Shown piece by piece: positions 47,347 to 58,528 of a stretch of DNA of 64,000 nucleotides. Positions within the stretch are counted from its first letter, which is position 1, and each line of letters begins with the position of its first letter. The notes below the pieces were generated by a model. The model had not been told where the DNA came from, ran no database searches, and worked only from the letters and a program-made list of their open reading frames with translations. Source of the stretch: Neurospora tetrasperma FGSC 2508 (taxonomy: Eukaryota > Ascomycota > Sordariomycetes > Sordariales > Sordariaceae); assembly GCF_000213175.1 (NCBI RefSeq), contig NW_009799099.1:2547800-2611799 (forward strand), written 5' to 3'. Position numbers and translations under genes: made by a program.

Positions 47347-50339
47347 ACTGGTGCTTTGCTACTGTGGCGTGGCAGCTAGCGCTAGAAGCGTAAGAAATAA
47401 CTACCACACAGGCAAAATGCGAGTTTCTCGACTTTCTTCAGACCTTTCCGTACTTATTGCTGTGAACGGTCGGCACCTTAGGGGCCAGATAAGGCTTAAC
47501 TATGCCATGTTCCTGGAATTGTCATCCAATTTGTTGATAACAAGCGCCCGGTACCTTTAGATGCCCTGGCTATTCCATTTGTAAGCCTCCGGAGGAGCTC
47601 GATTCAGTGACAGGCAGAACATGTGCCATGTCAAGAACCATACGTAGACGTGACCCGCGACTCGAGCATTCAAAGCTCATGAAAGTGCAAATAGCTGACC
47701 CGGTCAGTAAGTAGTGTTACCGCAACTGTTGGGGGACAGCTGACAACCTGAAGGCCTCGTCTAAAGCATTTTATCTGAGTGATGGCTGTGCCCGGGGCTG
47801 AGGCCTCTCTGCCGAGGCTCCTGTTCCTCGAGGGCGCAGAAAACAGATAAAGATGGGGGCCGAAACCGTTCGACTTGCGAAGGTTCCTCATGGTGTACAC
47901 CTCTGTCGGCATATAATTCGTTAGCGTGGTACCGCCACTCTACAATATTCAGGGCATTGGAGGTGAGCAAAGTGGGTATCTTTTGTAAGGAGAATTAAGT
48001 TATTGCCACTACCTCAGTTCACCGCGCTAACGTTTTAAATGCCGGAGGAGGTGTACATAAGAAGTGTTTTGCGGCACGGGTCTGGTAGTGTTGCACTACG
48101 TAGACAAGCTGTCCGAGGAACCAACGGGATCAGACAGAGAGGTTTTTACAGACGGCTGCCGCAGAAAATGCAACGTCAACTACGCGGATGTCAAGCCGGT
48201 CGTTACTGTTGCTGATCTCCCTTGTCTCCTTCCCTATATTGAACACAACCCGGCGACTTAGCAGGGTCGGCTAAGCATTGTGCCCATCGCGTAATGCATT
48301 TTCTCGTATCATATTGAGGGTGAACCAGACAGCCGGGAAATATTCTCAAAGATGACTGGCGAGAACTGGTGAGTGATGGGTGCCGATTAATACTGCATTC
48401 TGCGTGTAGTCCGGCGCGAACACCTGCTGTCCTTTGAGGATCGAACATGAGGTAAACAGGCTGAGTTGGTCATGTCGTTAGACCTTGATGCATTCATCCT
48501 CTTCCTTCATAGCATCCCGACTGGCAGACGAGGAAATTTGGACAAGGCTGCTGTGAACCCGAAGAGAAGTTACCGAGTTATCGAAGAGTAACAGCCAATC
48601 TTGCCAGATGCTGCAGCCCGGACATTCAGCAGTCTCTACGTTTTACAGGTACAGACACTTCTGTATTCCCTGATCATTTAAGACTGGCAACCGAGGTCCT
48701 CAAAAGATGGGCGCACCTAGAAAGGGTGGAGGCGGCCAGATGCGTTGCAACCTCAATAGTGACACATATCGGGCCGTACATATTGCATGGTGATATGATG
48801 GGGCAGACGGGCCTCCTAAGATGGAAATGGAAGTTACATAGTAGGAACGATGGGGAGAGCCAGAGGGTTTCGCAAAAATCGCAGAAAAGAGACCGAACAA
48901 AGAGAGGGGGGAAGAAGAAAAAGAGACAGGCCAACATGCCAGGATCATTGGGGTCGCGAGTTCGGCCCCCCACACGACCACTGCTGACAGTCCTGTAGAC
49001 CTAGTGTACATACACGCCTGATTGATCGGCACGAAGGGTGTCGGGAGGGAGGGGAAGCTCGGGGTAAAACATGGGAGGGCATTCCGGGAACGGAGAGGCT
49101 CATGTTGGTCTTCCGTTCTGACAAGTCTCGGCTTCAATTTTGTCACGCAAAAAACATCAGCGGGACGGAAATGGTGAATCAGCCATGGACGGGATGATCA
49201 GCAACGGGAGCGCTAGGGACAACGGTCGTTTTGTGCCGCCCGCGCCCATGTGGATTCGTTTCGACTTTCATAGAAGGCCGACAGGTCATTTCACCATTGG
49301 GATGTCCCCGGATGATTGTGCGCTTCACTTCCTTCAGAAGGATTCCGTATCCATAATCGTCTTCCGAGATTTGGCTGTCATCTGGGAAAACGAAAAAGGT
49401 GAAGTGCCGAACTGTTACTCGCTGTTGAGCCCAGGGTCAGATCTTCAGCCCTCAACTCCATTGGACGGTGATGGCAAGAGATCTGGAGATGGTCCGTGCG
49501 CGTGTTCGCTTGCAGCCCGAGCTCCAGGTCGTCAAGGTCCATTGAGATTAGCGCGGGACAGTCCGGGCCCCCATCTTTGATTGCAGATGCCCTCCGGTGT
49601 CCACTTTCAACGGTCACCTTCCACTTGCACGCACTTTTGACACTTCCAGTTGACAACCTAACCTACTCCAGTCACCTTGTGCGCATGCTTGGCAGTGACT
49701 GGACTCTTTTTCAACACTGTTCTCCTCTTATTATTCTCGACTGCCATTTCTCTTCCAGAAATCTCTGCTGCGTGCTGCTCAAACTTTGCCAATGTCACAC
49801 TCTAGCGCTTGTCAAACCAGGCCCTAACTGGCTCGTGATCGAGGCAAACAAACAGTTGGCTAACCAGACTCGCCAGACTTGTGACTGTTACGTATCCTTT
49901 TTGCCCACGCTCGGTTGCCTCTTGGAGACCCGAAAACCGTTGGAGGCCATCCCGATATCCCGCCCTCCTGACGAGCCAACATGATTGGGTCATGCCTTCA
50001 CACCACCACAGGCCAAAAGTCCCAACTGTCCCAACCCATCCATCCATCAGATGGATAAACCAAACAAGCCAAGGGATGAGAAGAAAGACGGGACTTCCCT
50101 GGGGAAAAGGGCCTCGACCAGCCTGATGCCAGTCTACCAATCCCAGGACGGGTCGAATCCATGGTCCGCAGTCGACACCACGTAGGAACCACTAGAACTG
50201 GTGTTACAACGGGTGTGGCCACAGTCGAGGGTCTTCCGCAGCTCAGCCAGTGCGCCCTACCGTCTCTTCACACCCGCCCCTTCGCGGCCTCTGCTCTCAC
50301 CTGCAGCACCCCATTTTCAGCGGGAGCCCTCTAGCAAAC

Positions 50340-50684
50340 CTGCCGACTGGACAGCCTCACTCGGCACATCCTGGACAAAACCTTCCTATCTGTATGGCTG
50401 TGGCCCTGCCGGAAGCTCAGGAATCTGGCTGTCTAGAGCTTAGTTTGAGGTAAGATCGTCGATACTCGCAATGCTACTCTTTCACTTTCTTTACATTAGT
50501 CCTTCAAGATATCCTAGTTGTCTTGCATTAGCATCACTGTTGGATATTAGTCGATATTATTTAACTAGTCACTACCTCACTATTTACCGCAGCGCATTAC
50601 TACAGTACCAACTGCCCGGGTGATGGTGACCTCGTCTTCTTGTGCCCGTCCAAGGCAGTCTTACTGTGCCGTGTAACCTTGGAG
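50340..50684 (+). CDS. Candidate upstream exons with a CFEM-like cysteine pattern
   Basis: Two pieces fit together by splice phase: one ending at 50449 with LPICMAVALPEAQESGC and one at 50606-50684 with NCPGDGDLVFLCPSKAVLLC, separated by a 156-bp intron (50450-50605). The second piece ends in phase 0 at a GTAAGA donor, matching the phase-0 acceptor before 51062. The spacing P-x-C ... GC ... C ... LC ... C recalls the fungal extracellular CFEM domain, but the usual second cysteine and the DxxCLC spacing are not intact. The 5' end and signal-peptide exon were not found, so the left boundary is arbitrary. Confidence 0.35.
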
Positions 50685-51061
50685 GTAAGATCAGCGGAGG
50701 ACCGAGTCCCAACAGCCAGCCTGCTCCTCCTACTTACATTATATCTTCAGTGTATTTGACTATGCCAAGCCCCAAGTGGTTGCCTTCACCTTTCCTCTCC
50801 CCTCGGGACTGATTCGTCCGTCTATTTTGACTTCTTTCGACTTGAGGACGACCTTAGCGTCCCCGGGTTCCTTTCGAGTGTTGCCCAGTTACAAGGCAGC
50901 GACAGGGAGTTCTAATATACAGAAACGCCTGCATAGATGGCCAAGGACCGGACGACATCTGAACAAGGTTAACGCTTGAGTAACCGTTTTTTAACGCCAG
51001 CACCCTTCTTTCTTGTCGAACATAGAGGTGATCCTCTGTGTGTCTGACCATGACAACACAG

Positions 51062-52504
51062 ACATGGACATCCCTTGTCCGGAGAGACACCAAAGGGCCT
51101 TTGAGCACCGGGGCTATCGTCGGCATAGCTGTCGGGGCGGCGGCGCTGTTCTTGGCCAGTGCTGCTCTATTTGTCCTTTACTATCGACGACAACGACGCT
51201 ATGATGCCGAAGACAGCGAGTATTATCAGTATGCCAACTCTGTTCAACGGGGCCAGCACCACATGGGGAGGACATTCGGGCCAGTTCCTCGCCGAGCTCC
51301 AACCTACACTTTGGATTACAAGATGGACAAACAGGGAGGTACAGGGCACTCAACTCCCGCCCAGTTCTCAGCAGACCCCCGGACCCAAAACCCAGAGTCA
51401 CCTCCACTAGACGACATGGCAAGCGCAATGCCGACCCATCCAGCATATCTTCCCAAGGCAGTGGTTCGGGGGACAATACTCAAACCCATCACTCGTCGAC
51501 CCTCCGAAGACAACAGCAACCCGGTGTACTGTCCTTCAACCACAGACGGCAACAGCATGCCACTGCAAGCCTATCGCGGCTCTTCATCCACTGCCACCGC
51601 CACCGTAACAGGAGGAAGTAGGGAGAACGATGCGAGGGTGACGGGAAGCAAAGAAAAGCAGACCTTTCCCTCTCCACCGGGATCCGGGGGAACAGGCGCG
51701 ACCACCTTCTACGACGACGAGAACTACTACGCAGCGGATCCGGAGAAGGACGCCAAAGGCCAGCGTAGTCTCTTCGCCGCACGTCGTCTCGCCTCAGCAG
51801 ACCAAGAGGACGATGAAGACAGCCATTACCATGAACAGCAACAGCAACAATCCCAAGGATATCACCAACAACGACAACAACAACAACAACAACAACCGCA
51901 TCAACCACAACAATCTCCCGTGGCCCTCCCCACCCCCGCCTCTGTCGCCTCCTCCTCCTCCCGCACCACCCGAAGCGGTCTCGTGCCCACCATTTCCCTC
52001 CCCATCAAAAACAACAAAAAGAAGAAATTCCCTCCTCCCCAACTCAATCTCCACCAACAGCAGCACAACAGCAGCAGCCACAACTCTCCCAACAACCCCA
52101 ACCAAACCACCGGGAGCGGCAGCAACCTGAGCGGTGGAAAGAGCAGTGGTGGTCTCATGGTAGACATGGTAATGTCCACCAGCAACCACCGCCCGCTGAG
52201 CGGGATGGAGGATATGTCTATTAGTGGACCACTGGCGTTTCCTCAATATTCTCATCAGCAGTATCATCAGCAACAGCAGCAGCATGGGGGGTACTATGTG
52301 GATGAGTATGGGAATCCAGTTCTGGCACCGGGAAGTGGAGGAGGGAGGAGTAAGGGGGGTAGAGATCGATCGAGGAGTTTTGGTGGTGATCATCAAGGAC
52401 TGGGACACGGAGGAGAAAGTGGAAGACGGGAGAAGAGACATAGTGGGAATAATGGGAGGCATTATGAGGAGGTGGAGATTGGGAGGGAGAGTGATATCTG
52501 GTGA
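51062..52504 (+). CDS. Single-pass membrane protein with long Q-rich cytoplasmic tail (3' exon)
   Basis: The last exon of a larger gene: the acceptor is best placed at 51061 because an in-frame stop lies just upstream, giving a 480-codon piece. It starts with a short Thr/Ser/Arg stalk, then a strong membrane segment (AIVGIAVGAAALFLASAALF) followed by the basic stop-transfer YYRRQRRYD. The ~440-residue tail is disordered, with poly-Gln/His runs, Pro/Ser-rich and Gly/Ser-rich stretches and a conserved-looking end (GGYYVDEYGNPVL; VEIGRESDIW). This layout is typical of fungal plasma-membrane sensors or CFEM/WSC-like receptors. The function is unknown. The intron upstream would be 377 bp unless another small exon lies within it. 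Confidence 0.75.
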   Translation, partial: TWTSLVRRDTKGPLSTGAIVGIAVGAAALFLASAALFVLYYRRQRRYDAEDSEYYQYANSVQRGQHHMGRTFGPVPRRAPTYTLDYKMDKQGGTGHSTPAQFSADPRTQNPESPPLDDMASAMPTHPAYLPKAVVRGTILKPITRRPSEDNSNPVYCPSTTDGNSMPLQAYRGSSSTATATVTGGSRENDARVTGSKEKQTFPSPPGSGGTGATTFYDDENYYAADPEKDAKGQRSLFAARRLASADQEDDEDSHYHEQQQQQSQGYHQQRQQQQQQQPHQPQQSPVALPTPASVASSSSRTTRSGLVPTISLPIKNNKKKKFPPPQLNLHQQQHNSSSHNSPNNPNQTTGSGSNLSGGKSSGGLMVDMVMSTSNHRPLSGMEDMSISGPLAFPQYSHQQYHQQQQQHGGYYVDEYGNPVLAPGSGGGRSKGGRDRSRSFGGDHQGLGHGGESGRREKRHSGNNGRHYEEVEIGRESDIW

Positions 52505-52927
52505 TTTGTCTGGTATTTTGGTGATCTGATGATGAGTAAGGGTTGGTACTCAAGATTGTCGACCGGGAAGACCACTTTCGATTCGTTGTATATTCATTTG
52601 GATCTTACTGTTGGTTTGGTGTATAGGAAACGGCGCTCTTCACGGAGGGACTTTCGTTGTGGAAAGATACGATGATTACCTTCTGGCTCCCGAGTAGGCG
52701 GGTTTCCTCCTGGGACGTGGAGTTTACTGCGTGTGGAATGTGGACGGGGTTTGCTGTACTTGAATTCATGATCCATCTATAGCAATGTTACCAACAGATG
52801 TCGGGATAAACAGAACATGCAACGATATATCAGATTATCATTGCTATCTGGATCGATCTACCCATTCTGTCCGTGCCCTCCACCACATATCCGCATGATT
52901 TCAAACTCTTCTCATGCGAAACCACTT
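52505..52927. other. Convergent intergenic region
   Basis: This holds the 3' ends of the membrane-protein gene and the Derlin gene. No other feature is visible. Confidence 0.5.
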
Positions 52928-54229
52928 TCAATCACCACCCAGACGATGACCTGAACCCCGAGTCCTCCACGAATCCGGGAGCACCGAGCCGGTGGAGGCA
53001 CCTGTAGTACGACCTGTAGACGGAGCGCCAGAACCGGGACGGATGGCAGTGCCGTACTCGCGGCGGAACACTCGCGGCGTCTCGACAAAACGAGACAGAA
53101 GAGCGGGTGTCGGTAGCAGGCTCGAACCGCCGCCGAATTCGGGCCACAGACGGGTCATAAAGTCATGCCAGTGAGCAGCAAGAATACCGGTGATCTGAAG
53201 AGGGATCACCGCGGGGTTCATGAGCAGCGACGAGAGGAGCATGCAATACGGAATCAGCTGCGCAGGCACCGTGAAGAAGAAAAAGTTCGACTTCGCGCCG
53301 CGGGCATCTTGAACGGCAGTGTAACACAGCGCAATGATCAATCCTTGGAGGAAAAAATACCCACCCAGGAAGATTCGGTTTACGATCTATCATCTGTTAG
53401 CAATTCTGCTAACAGAAATGCTGGAGTATGGTATCAAAAAGCACGAATGCTTAGTGTGAGATGTAGGGCGCTAAAAAACCACACCGAGCACACAGAGTAT
53501 ATTGCTCGGGTCATCCAAAGCATTCCCACCATGGCCACACCGCAGCCCACCCGGTATTTTGCGAATGATGGGCGGCTGAGATGTAGCGGTAATCTTCCTC
53601 GGTTCCAGGAACCGCAATAGTTGTATGCATTGCACTATGCGGGCAGATATTCCGAGGATTCCAATGTGTGTTGTGACGGGTTTGAGGGAAAAGGTGTAGT
53701 CAAGAGGGGAAGAAAAAAAGAGAAAAAAAGAGATGTCAAACCTACAATGATGAAACCACCAACAGTAATCAAATACCAAAGGACGTCTTCCTTCCTTTGG
53801 AACTTGGGGTTTGAGGTTTCAAGTTGGCTCAAGTACAGATAGGCTGCGATTCTGGTTAGCATCCTTGTTGACCACGAAGTTTTCTTCGAGGAAGGGTTGC
53901 TTACCAAAGTACGGATCCAACACAATGCCCAGCTGCGGAGAGCTGAGCAGGAAAGATGTAACAAGACGCCATATCTCAGGCGGCAGTTTGAAGAGTCTGC
54001 TCTCATCGAAGTAGATCCAGCTGATCGGCAACGGCCCGAAGTAGGCCATGATGGAAGTAACGAGAATGGCCGTCGCCAATGTCCTGAAGCAAGTTGGTAT
54101 GTGTTCATGGATGCTCTTTGCCAGCTCTTGCACACGATATCGGGCGTGGGAAGAAACCAGCTCAGACGGCAAAGCTCACCTAGCCATTGGTGGCGCCTGC
54201 CAGTAGGCCGCCATGATTTCAGACGACAT
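52928..54229 (-). CDS. Derlin (ER-associated degradation rhomboid pseudoprotease)
   Basis: Four exons in coding order, 54229-54180, 54083-53905, 53843-53746 and 53386-52928, encode 261 residues; introns are 96, 61 and 359 bp. The short N-terminus (AAYWQAPPMAR) precedes the first membrane segment; the conserved WR pair is Trp55-Arg56 (EIWRLVTSFLL), and further segments include NRIFLGGYFFLQGLIIALCY and FFFFTVPAQLIPYCMLL. No catalytic GxSG is present, as expected. Derlins form part of the retrotranslocation channel for misfolded ER proteins. The C-terminus ends in RGSGHRLGGD, resembling the SHP box by which Derlin-1 and Dfm1 bind Cdc48/p97. The intron-3 donor (GTAGGT) was chosen because it alone keeps the frame. 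Confidence 0.9.
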
Positions 54230-55078
54230 CTTGTCGAGATCTGTGCGTGCGGTGTGATGTGATGTGATGTGGTGTGGTGTGGTGTTGTGAAGGGGACTGG
54301 AAGCAAGATGCTAATTCTTGGTCTTCGATTTCTCAAAAGAAGCTCAAGTCGGCATCCCTCTGTAGGAAAAAAGGTGGAAAGGGGGAAAAAGCCACAGGCA
54401 GCGGTGGGATGTAACGCTGCCTGGAGAGGCAAAGACAGACGTTGAGTGAATCGTGTCTTTTTGGGGAATGGAAGCACGAAGAAATTGCAGCCAACGAAAA
54501 CGCCCTTTTATGGAAGCCAGGAGCTTTGGGTGGGGCAATTGCGTTTTTGGTGGGGCAGTTGGAGCTCTGGCCGTGATTGATCCGTGTCTTGGCAGGGCAT
54601 GCGCGGGGACGCGCTTCTCCGGCGCTCGGGGCGATCCTCTCCGGCAGGAGGAGCCGTTGCCGGTGGCATAATGCCTGGCTTGATGTCGCTTGTTTGCCCT
54701 GACGGCAACACCCATGTATGGTTGCGACTTCTCAATGGTTGCTGCGAGCTGTGACTAATAACAATAAAGTGAAATCAACTCCGAGGGACAACATGAAGAT
54801 AAAAAAAATATGCCTTGGGGCCCGTCTAGATCTCGAAAAAAAAAGAATAACTCTTGTGCCTCAAATATGGGTTGTCCATCGTGAACCTTCTCTGCGCTCA
54901 CTTTGATATCTCCCACTAGTTTCGACACCGCGCTCGGCGCATCGTGGACCGTGTACCCTTGTGGCCTAACAGGTACTGAATTGCGCCTTTTCGGTTGTTT
55001 ACTTTCTAAGAAGGGAATCACCAACTCCAACCACCCATTTTCCCCAGGAAGCTCCAGTCTCAGCATTTCGCAGCAGTC
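54230..55078. other. Divergent promoter region of Derlin and ArgJ genes
   Basis: A GTGAT/GTGGT microsatellite at about 54250-54287 lies in the Derlin leader just upstream of its ATG. On the ArgJ side a TGACTAA word at about 54751 is close to, but not identical with, the TGACTCA site of the amino-acid cross-pathway regulator. Minus-strand frames here (to about 54715) have no recognisable features. Confidence 0.45.
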
Positions 55079-56604
55079 ATGGAGAGCCTCAACGGCTGTG
55101 TTCTCAGCCAATTGAGGCAATCGGGTGCCCAAGTGACTCGTACTCTTCAAAAAATTCAGTCCAGGTCCTACTCGGCTCCCGTCAGCGGCTCCATTCCCGC
55201 GGCTAAGAAGAAGTATGTCCCTACTTCTGGCACCTATCCCCAAGGCTTCTCGGCTTCCGGCATCAACGTAGGCGTCAAGCCCAAGAACACTACCAAGCCC
55301 GATGTTTGCCTTGTCGCCTCGGACCGTCCCTGCGCCGCCGCCGCCGTCTTCACCAAGAACAAGTTCCAGGCCGCCCCCGTTACTTTCAGTCGTAGCTTGT
55401 TGCAGAAGAAGGGCAACCAGGGTATTCAAGGTGTCGTTGTCAACTCGGGATGCGCCAACGCCGTTACTGGTAAGGGAGGCTTGGAGGATGCCGGCAAGAT
55501 GGCCCAGGCCGCCGATGAGTGCTTTGGCCAGAGCGAGAGCACTCTCGTTATGAGCACTGGTGTCATCGGTCAGCGTCTGCCCATCGAAAAGATCACCAGC
55601 AATATCCCCCGGGTTCACAAGGCCATGGGCTCTACCCACGATCACTGGCTCACGGCTGCCAAGGCTATCTGCACCACCGACACTTTCCCCAAGCTCATCT
55701 CCCGGTCCTTCAAGCTTCCCTCCTCCCCTTCAGTCGAGTACCGCATCGCTGGCATGACCAAGGGAGCCGGTATGATTCATCCCAACATGGCTACCCTCCT
55801 CGGTATCATCGCCACCGATGCTCCCGTTTCCTCCACCGTACTGCCCGCCGTTCTCAAGCACGCCGTCGACCGTTCGTTCAACAGCATCACCATCGATGGA
55901 GACACTTCCACCAACGACACTGTTGCCCTGCTTGCCAATGGTGCTGCTGGCGGAAAGGAAGTCGTTGCCAACACCCCCGACTACGATGCCTTCCAGACTG
56001 TCCTGACCGATTTCTCTACCGACCTTGCCAAGCTAATCGTCCGTGATGGCGAGGGTGCCACCAAGTTCGTTACTATCCGCGTTGCCGAGGCTGCTAGCGA
56101 GGAGGCCGCTAGGAAGATTGCCAGCACCATTGCCCGTTCTCCCCTGGTGAAGACTGCTCTATACGGCAAGGATGCCAACTGGTAAGTTGCGACGAATTAT
56201 TCCATGCGTTTTGGCAGCTACTAACGTTGTCATTAGGGGCCGTATCCTCTGCGCTACTGGTTACTCCCTTGTTTCTGAGCCCGGCCTTCCCGTCAACGAT
56301 GTTCCTGAGGTCGTCCCTGAAAAGACCAATGTTTCTTTCATCCCCACTGACGGCACTGCTGAGCTGAAGCTGCTCGTCAACGGCGAACCTGAGCATGTTG
56401 ATGAGGCTCGTGCTGCTGAGATCCTCGAGCTTGAGGACCTTGAGATCCTTGTCAGACTCGGAACTGGTGACAAGCAGGCTACCTACTGGACTTGCGACTA
56501 CAGCCACGAGTACATGTAAGTTGATCCGCCCTCATTCGAGCTTGGGTGACAGACTGCTGACATAAGATCTGAACAGTACCATTAATGGAGACTACCGCAC
56601 ATAA
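55079..56604 (+). CDS. ARG7: Mitochondrial bifunctional ornithine acetyltransferase/glutamate N-acetyltransferase (ArgJ)
   Basis: Three exons, 55079-56181, 56237-56515 and 56577-56604, encode 469 residues; introns are 55 and 61 bp and the last exon is only 28 bp. An Arg/Ser/Gln-rich presequence (about 1-32) targets the matrix. ArgJ transfers the acetyl group from N-acetylornithine to glutamate in the cyclic arginine pathway (EC 2.3.1.35, often also 2.3.1.1). The self-cleavage motif [21 protein letters not shown] is intact with Thr239 as the nucleophile created by cleavage; [20 protein letters not shown] and GDTSTNDTV are also present, as is the C-terminal INGDYRT. The length fits the fungal family. 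Confidence 0.97.
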
Positions 56605-57286
56605 GAAATCACTGATAAGGCGTTACTGGTACTTGGGGAGGATACCCGGAGGTAGACAGGATAGAAAAGGCTCATTTATGCCATACTCTGTGCCCTCACC
56701 TTCTTTTGTTCGTACTCTTTCGTAATATTCAGACGTCGCCTGCCACCCCGACCACACATTCAGGAAATGAAGACACTCTGTGGTACACTTTAAGGGTGAT
56801 TTGCGTAACTTAGGCATAGAGGTAGCGAATTCTGTAATAGGAAAGCACACACATGTGTCGAGTTACTCGAAGGGATGTGCTACCAGAGGCCTCTGGATAG
56901 ATGTTTGTGGCAACGTCGAACTAAGGTCTTCTCTGGCTTGAACAGAAGCTTAGTCTAATGAGAGTTATAAAACCTCCAGACTCGAAGGGACCATCATGAT
57001 TTTTTTTGTTTTTCTATCCCATCAAGACAAAAGGAACAAGGTCGGACACTGAGAGTTTGCTAGAAGCACTCCTAGGGTTAGGGTATGACGACCTCGGCCA
57101 GACCCATGCAAAACCACTTAAAATCATCGAACGCGACGCGTCGCGCCCCGCCACTGACCTTTGCCTCCAGACAGCTCAGAAATCGCAAACCAACAAACAA
57201 CACCATCAAGGATCGCAACACTTAGAAATCTGGGGATCTGAAACACGGCATTCGAACAAGAAAACTTCGATTATTGTCCACCCAGA
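56605..57286. other. Intergenic region between ArgJ and RFC4
   Basis: Tandem genes on the same strand; the region holds the ArgJ 3' end and the RFC4 promoter and leader. An ACGCGACGCGTCGCG palindrome at about 57132 contains the MluI cell-cycle box core (ACGCGT-like), which would fit a replication gene. No other gene is supported. Confidence 0.45.
57130..57146. promoter_or_regulatory. Possible MluI cell-cycle box upstream of RFC4
   Basis: The palindromic GCGACGCGTCGC sequence contains ACGCGT, the core bound by the MBF factor at G1/S genes in yeasts, and lies about 150 bp upstream of the RFC4 start. Replication factor C genes are known MBF targets in yeast. Whether it is functional in this fungus is an inference. 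Confidence 0.4.
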
Positions 57287-58528
57287 ATGCCATCAGCCAA
57301 AGCAGAGGAGAGGGGCGAGTCCTCAACCTCCATCTCCAAGGCAGCAACCTCGGTCTCCGCGAGCTCTTCCCCGACCTACGAGCTACCATGGTGAGTCTAA
57401 TCAGGATTCAATGAACTCTTGATCTTCAGAGCGCATCAGGCTGACCCGCAGTTACAAACAGGGTAGAAAAGTACAGACCAGTCTTCCTTGACGATGTGGT
57501 CGGTAACACAGAAACGATCGAGCGCCTCAAGATTATCGCAAAGGAGGGCAACATGCCCCATTTCATTATTTCAGGCATGCCTGGTATCGGCAAGACCACG
57601 AGTGTTTTGTGTCTGGCAAGGCAATTACTGGGTGATGCGTACAAGGAGGCGGTGCTGGAGTTGAATGCCAGTGACGAGCGAGGTTAGAAAGGACAAGAGC
57701 ATCCAGCTCTGTGGCTATGAGCTACGCCAACAACACAAAAAACCCCCCATACTGACATACCAACCCAAAAACCAAACAGGCATTGAAGTAGTTCGCCAGC
57801 GCATTAAAGGCTTCGCCCAGAAGAAAGTTACCCTCCCCCCAGGTCGGCACAAGATCGTAATCCTCGACGAAGCCGACAGCATGACCTCGGGCGCTCAACA
57901 AGCGCTTCGCCGCACAATGGAAATCTACTCCAACACCACACGCTTTGCCTTCGCCTGCAACCAATCCAACAAGATCATCGAACCTTTGCAATCCCGCTGC
58001 GCAATCCTGCGCTTCGCCAAGCTCACCGACGCGCAAGTCGTCAAACGCCTGCTGCAAATCATCGAAGCCGAAAAAGTCGAGTACAGCGACGACGGCCTGG
58101 CCGCGCTGGTCTTCAGCGCCGAGGGAGACATGCGGCAGGCGATTAATAACTTGCAATCTACACACGCCGGCTTCGGCTTCGTGAGCGGGGATAATGTCTT
58201 TAAAGTTGTGGATAGCCCGCACCCGATCAAGGTGCAGGCGATGCTCAAGGCCTGCTACGAGGGTAATGTTGATGCGGCCCTGGACGGGCTGCGGGAGCTG
58301 TGGGACCTGGGGTATTCCAGTCATGATATTATCAGCACCATGTTCAAGGTCACAAAGACGATTCCGACGCTGAGCGAGCACGCTAAGCTCGAGTTTATCA
58401 AGGAGATTGGGTTTACGCATATGAAGATTTTGGAGGGCGTCCAGACACTGTTGCAGTTGAGCGGGTGCGTGGCGAGGTTATGTAAGTTGAACATGGATCC
58501 GAAGAAGTTTGTGGCACCAAAGAAGTGA
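57287..58528 (+). CDS. RFC4: Replication factor C subunit Rfc4 (human RFC2 type)
   Basis: Three exons, 57287-57390, 57462-57682 and 57780-58528, encode 357 residues; introns are 71 and 97 bp. After a 33-residue Ser/Ala-rich tail the RFC boxes follow: [17 protein letters not shown] (box II), the Walker A loop GMPGIGKT at residues 73-80, [10 protein letters not shown], Walker B VILDEAD with Asp138-Glu139, [12 protein letters not shown] (sensor 1) and the SRC arginine finger at 180-182. The identity to yeast Rfc4 is high throughout, including [13 protein letters not shown]. The heteropentameric RFC loads the PCNA clamp at primer ends; Rfc4 is also shared by Rad24-, Ctf18- and Elg1-RFC complexes. 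Confidence 0.97.

Larger units (their letters stand above)
46281..50339. other. Gene-poor stretch of about 4 kb
   Basis: No frame in this interval has family resemblance, and most overlap on opposite strands. It contains a 24-bp G-run at 47323-47346 and a scatter of short frames, the longest (about 49140-49580) with a protein-like start but no recognisable domain. The right end should include the promoter and first exon of the membrane-protein gene ending at 52504, which I could not locate. Confidence 0.5.

Noticed and set aside
49140-49580. 146-codon plus-strand frame
   Set aside because: It has no recognisable domain or splice partners and overlaps a frame on the opposite strand.
50685-50979. 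Possible further exon (frame with YAKPQVVAFTFPLPSG) between the CFEM-like exon and the membrane exon
   Set aside because: The natural 66-bp intron before it leads into a stop in the required phase, and the only phase-compatible acceptor would need a 31-bp intron.
51801-51900. CAA/CAG repeats as a CRISPR-like or mobile repeat
   Set aside because: They are in-frame glutamine codons of the membrane protein's tail.
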